A stretch of DNA of 64,000 bases from Crocosphaera sp. UHCC 0190 (GTDB lineage: Bacteria; Cyanobacteriota; Cyanobacteriia; Cyanobacteriales; Microcystaceae): the NCBI RefSeq assembly GCF_034932065.1, contig NZ_JAYGHP010000002.1:248001-312000 (forward strand), read 5' to 3'. Positions 62,351 to 64,000 of the stretch are shown here, in pieces; positions within the stretch are counted from its first letter, which is position 1; each line of letters opens with the position of its first letter. Under the pieces are notes generated by a model. The model worked only from the letters and a program-made list of their open reading frames with translations. It had not been told where the DNA came from and searched no databases. A program made the position numbers and the translations under genes.

Positions 62351-62513
62351 AGTTTTAGCTTATATATTCTTAATATATTTATTTAAGTATTGATTACTAA
62401 GCAAGTTTAGCTCATTAATTGAGAAAATGCCATAGTTTAAAAATGTCTAACTTTATACGTTATTGTCTAATTTTGTATAGTTTATCTCTAATTATTGTCT
62501 GTTTTCTCGTGAC

Positions 62514-64000
62514 TCATCTAGGTAAAATGATAAAAGGTGTGGGTTGATCAAACTCAAATCCTTGACCATAATCAATGCCAATTTCCCGTGATTTTGCCAA
62601 AGTTTCCTGATTTTCCACAAATTCGGCAATGGTTTCTATACCCATCACATGACCAATGCGATTAAAACAATCAATTAAGGTATAATCTACGGAATTTATG
62701 TCTGAATTATTAAGATTATTTACATTGATTTTTAAATAATCTACAGGTAAATTTTTAAGATAGGATAGAGAACTAATGCCACTACCGAAATCATCCAGAG
62801 CAAAAGAACAACCCAAGGGTTTCAAAGATTCAATTAATTTAAAGGTTTGATTAAAATGAGTAATTGCCACTGTTTCGGTAATTTCAAAACAGAGATGTTG
62901 AGGATTAACATTAAAGCGAGATAATTGTTCTTGAACAAACTCTATAAATTGATGATTCTTGAGACTATCCACTGAGAGATTAATCATATATAAACTGGCT
63001 GGTAATTCTAGTCTCTGACTAGATTTTTCTTGACAATAATTGCCATACACTCTTAAAAAATTTTCAATGACCCACTGATCAATTCTCCACATTAAATTAT
63101 AGCGTTCAGCCACTGGAATAAATGCCATAGGCAAAATAATATTACCCGATTCATCTAATAATCTCAGCAAAATTTCATGGTAAGTTTTTTTCTGCGATCG
63201 CAAGGGAACAATTGATTGAGAATAAAGACAAAAATGGTTTTCTTTAAGGGCTTCATTTAGTCTAGAAAACCATTGGTTTTCTCCCCGTTTTTTACCTAAT
63301 TGATGATCATTTTTTTGATAAACATAAATGCAGTTTCTTCCTTTTTGTTTAGCCGTATAACAGGCAATATCTGCTTCATTGAGGACACGAGCAACACTAT
63401 GAATATCTTCATTAATGACAACCATTCCAATACTAACTCCCAGGGAAAAAATCTGCTTTTCCCAAGTGAAACGAAAGTCTTTTACTAATTGTCTTAATGT
63501 TTGGGCAATCGTTTCTGCTTGTTCAAGAGAACAACCTTTAAGTAATAGGGCAAATTCATCCCCTCCCAGTCTTGCTAAAATATCAGCAGCACGGACTCTT
63601 TGTTGCAATAAATGAGTAATTTGTCTCAGTAATTCATCCCCAGCAATATGTCCACAGGTATCATTAATTATTTTAAATTGGTCTAAATCTAAATAGCATA
63701 AAATATAGTTATTTTTTTGAGTTTTTATTTCCTCCAAAGCGATTCTTAATTGTTGTTCAAATTCCCGTCGATTAATTAATCCTGTTAAAGCATCATGACT
63801 CGCTTCCCATGATAACTGATTCGCCAATTTTGCCGATTGGGTGATATCACGAAAAATCACGACAGTTCCTAACAGTTCACATTCTGGACTAAGAAGGGGC
63901 GTAATAATATTTTCAATTGCATATTGCCTTTTATCTTTAGCAACTAAAATAGCTGAATTTCTCACCTCCTGACTTCTGTTTTTTTGGAAGATTTCAGTGA
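62514..64000 (-). CDS. PAS-GGDEF-EAL protein, N-terminus beyond the window
   Basis: At least 495 residues; the frame stays open to base 64000, so the GTG at 63965 is not the real start. Part of a PAS domain (AILVAKDKRQYAIENII, VVIFRDITQS) is followed by GGDEF with intact GGDEF and RxxD (RAAD), then an EAL domain. The EAL motif itself reads EILL, and NLS, EITET and DDFGSG are present. Synthesis looks possible; hydrolysis is uncertain because of the EIL variant, although some ExL domains are active. Signalling input lies upstream of the window edge. Confidence 0.9.
   Translation of the reverse strand, partial: TEIFQKNRSQEVRNSAILVAKDKRQYAIENIITPLLSPECELLGTVVIFRDITQSAKLANQLSWEASHDALTGLINRREFEQQLRIALEEIKTQKNNYILCYLDLDQFKIINDTCGHIAGDELLRQITHLLQQRVRAADILARLGGDEFALLLKGCSLEQAETIAQTLRQLVKDFRFTWEKQIFSLGVSIGMVVINEDIHSVARVLNEADIACYTAKQKGRNCIYVYQKNDHQLGKKRGENQWFSRLNEALKENHFCLYSQSIVPLRSQKKTYHEILLRLLDESGNIILPMAFIPVAERYNLMWRIDQWVIENFLRVYGNYCQEKSSQRLELPASLYMINLSVDSLKNHQFIEFVQEQLSRFNVNPQHLCFEITETVAITHFNQTFKLIESLKPLGCSFALDDFGSGISSLSYLKNLPVDYLKINVNNLNNSDINSVDYTLIDCFNRIGHVMGIETIAEFVENQETLAKSREIGIDYGQGFEFDQPTPFIILPR

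Overview
The window looks like part of a cyanobacterial chromosome. It carries an ocp-crtW-frp photoprotection cluster, chlP (chlorophyll/tocopherol phytyl-chain synthesis), the asd-dapA-rnj order that I recall from Synechocystis, a PEP-CTERM secreted protein, a Ser/Thr kinase fused to a formylglycine-enzyme-like domain, and many HIP1 octamers (GCGATCGC). The AT-rich codon use and gene content suggest a unicellular Cyanothece/Crocosphaera/Rippkaea-type organism. That placement is an inference and has not been checked by alignment.

Layout. 1-515: 3' end of a DUF697 GTPase-type protein. 556-5426: a reverse-strand signalling operon (periplasmic sugar-binding lipoprotein, hybrid histidine kinase, REC-GGDEF protein) divergent from gluconokinase and glpD. 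7.9-12.9 kb: small secreted protein, moeA, class III alcohol dehydrogenase, a DUF1537 sugar-acid kinase, rplT-rpmI. 13.0-17.3 kb: chlP, then a small accessory patch (orphan MazE-type antitoxin; a nuclease-like/ParA fusion overlapping a Rho-N-domain protein), then tsaB. 17.5-24.8 kb: argD, a DUF4870 protein, a GH104-like muramidase, ocp-crtW-frp, an MFS sugar transporter, gpsA. 25.0-35.4 kb: a PAS-GAF-GGDEF protein, fbp, the kinase-FGE fusion, an ABC-class ATPase, a PAS-GGDEF-EAL protein. 35.8-40.7 kb: a hypothetical gene, then asd-dapA-rnj. About 41 kb: tRNA-Arg(CCG) with a toxin-gene remnant against its 3' end. 41.1-50.8 kb: nagA and a pentapeptide-repeat protein, ggt, a TolC-type protein, a TldE/PmbA protein, nnrDE. 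51.1-56.7 kb: nrdA, a long leader, a 45-residue protein, aroQ, ftsI with an FtsL-like partner. 57.5-64.0 kb: PPC-domain protein, cobS, hypothetical, nitroreductase, AEC transporter, PEP-CTERM protein, and a GGDEF-EAL protein cut by the window end.

Themes. Four GGDEF proteins lie within 64 kb, so c-di-GMP signalling is prominent. Glycerol-3-phosphate turnover (glpD, gpsA) and sugar or sugar-acid handling (gluconokinase, DUF1537 kinase, sugar-binding sensor, MFS, nagA) recur, but mostly as unlinked genes. Most genes are ordinary chromosomal housekeeping genes.

The least ordinary signals are these: a family of palindromes of exactly 28 nt whose arms differ from copy to copy while staying paired; a 110-bp MITE-like element that contains one of these palindromes; a pair of about 100-bp structured repeats; the nuclease-like/ParA/Rho-N locus; and two toxin-antitoxin relics. 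I did not find a CRISPR array, a prophage, a complete insertion sequence or a rRNA gene.
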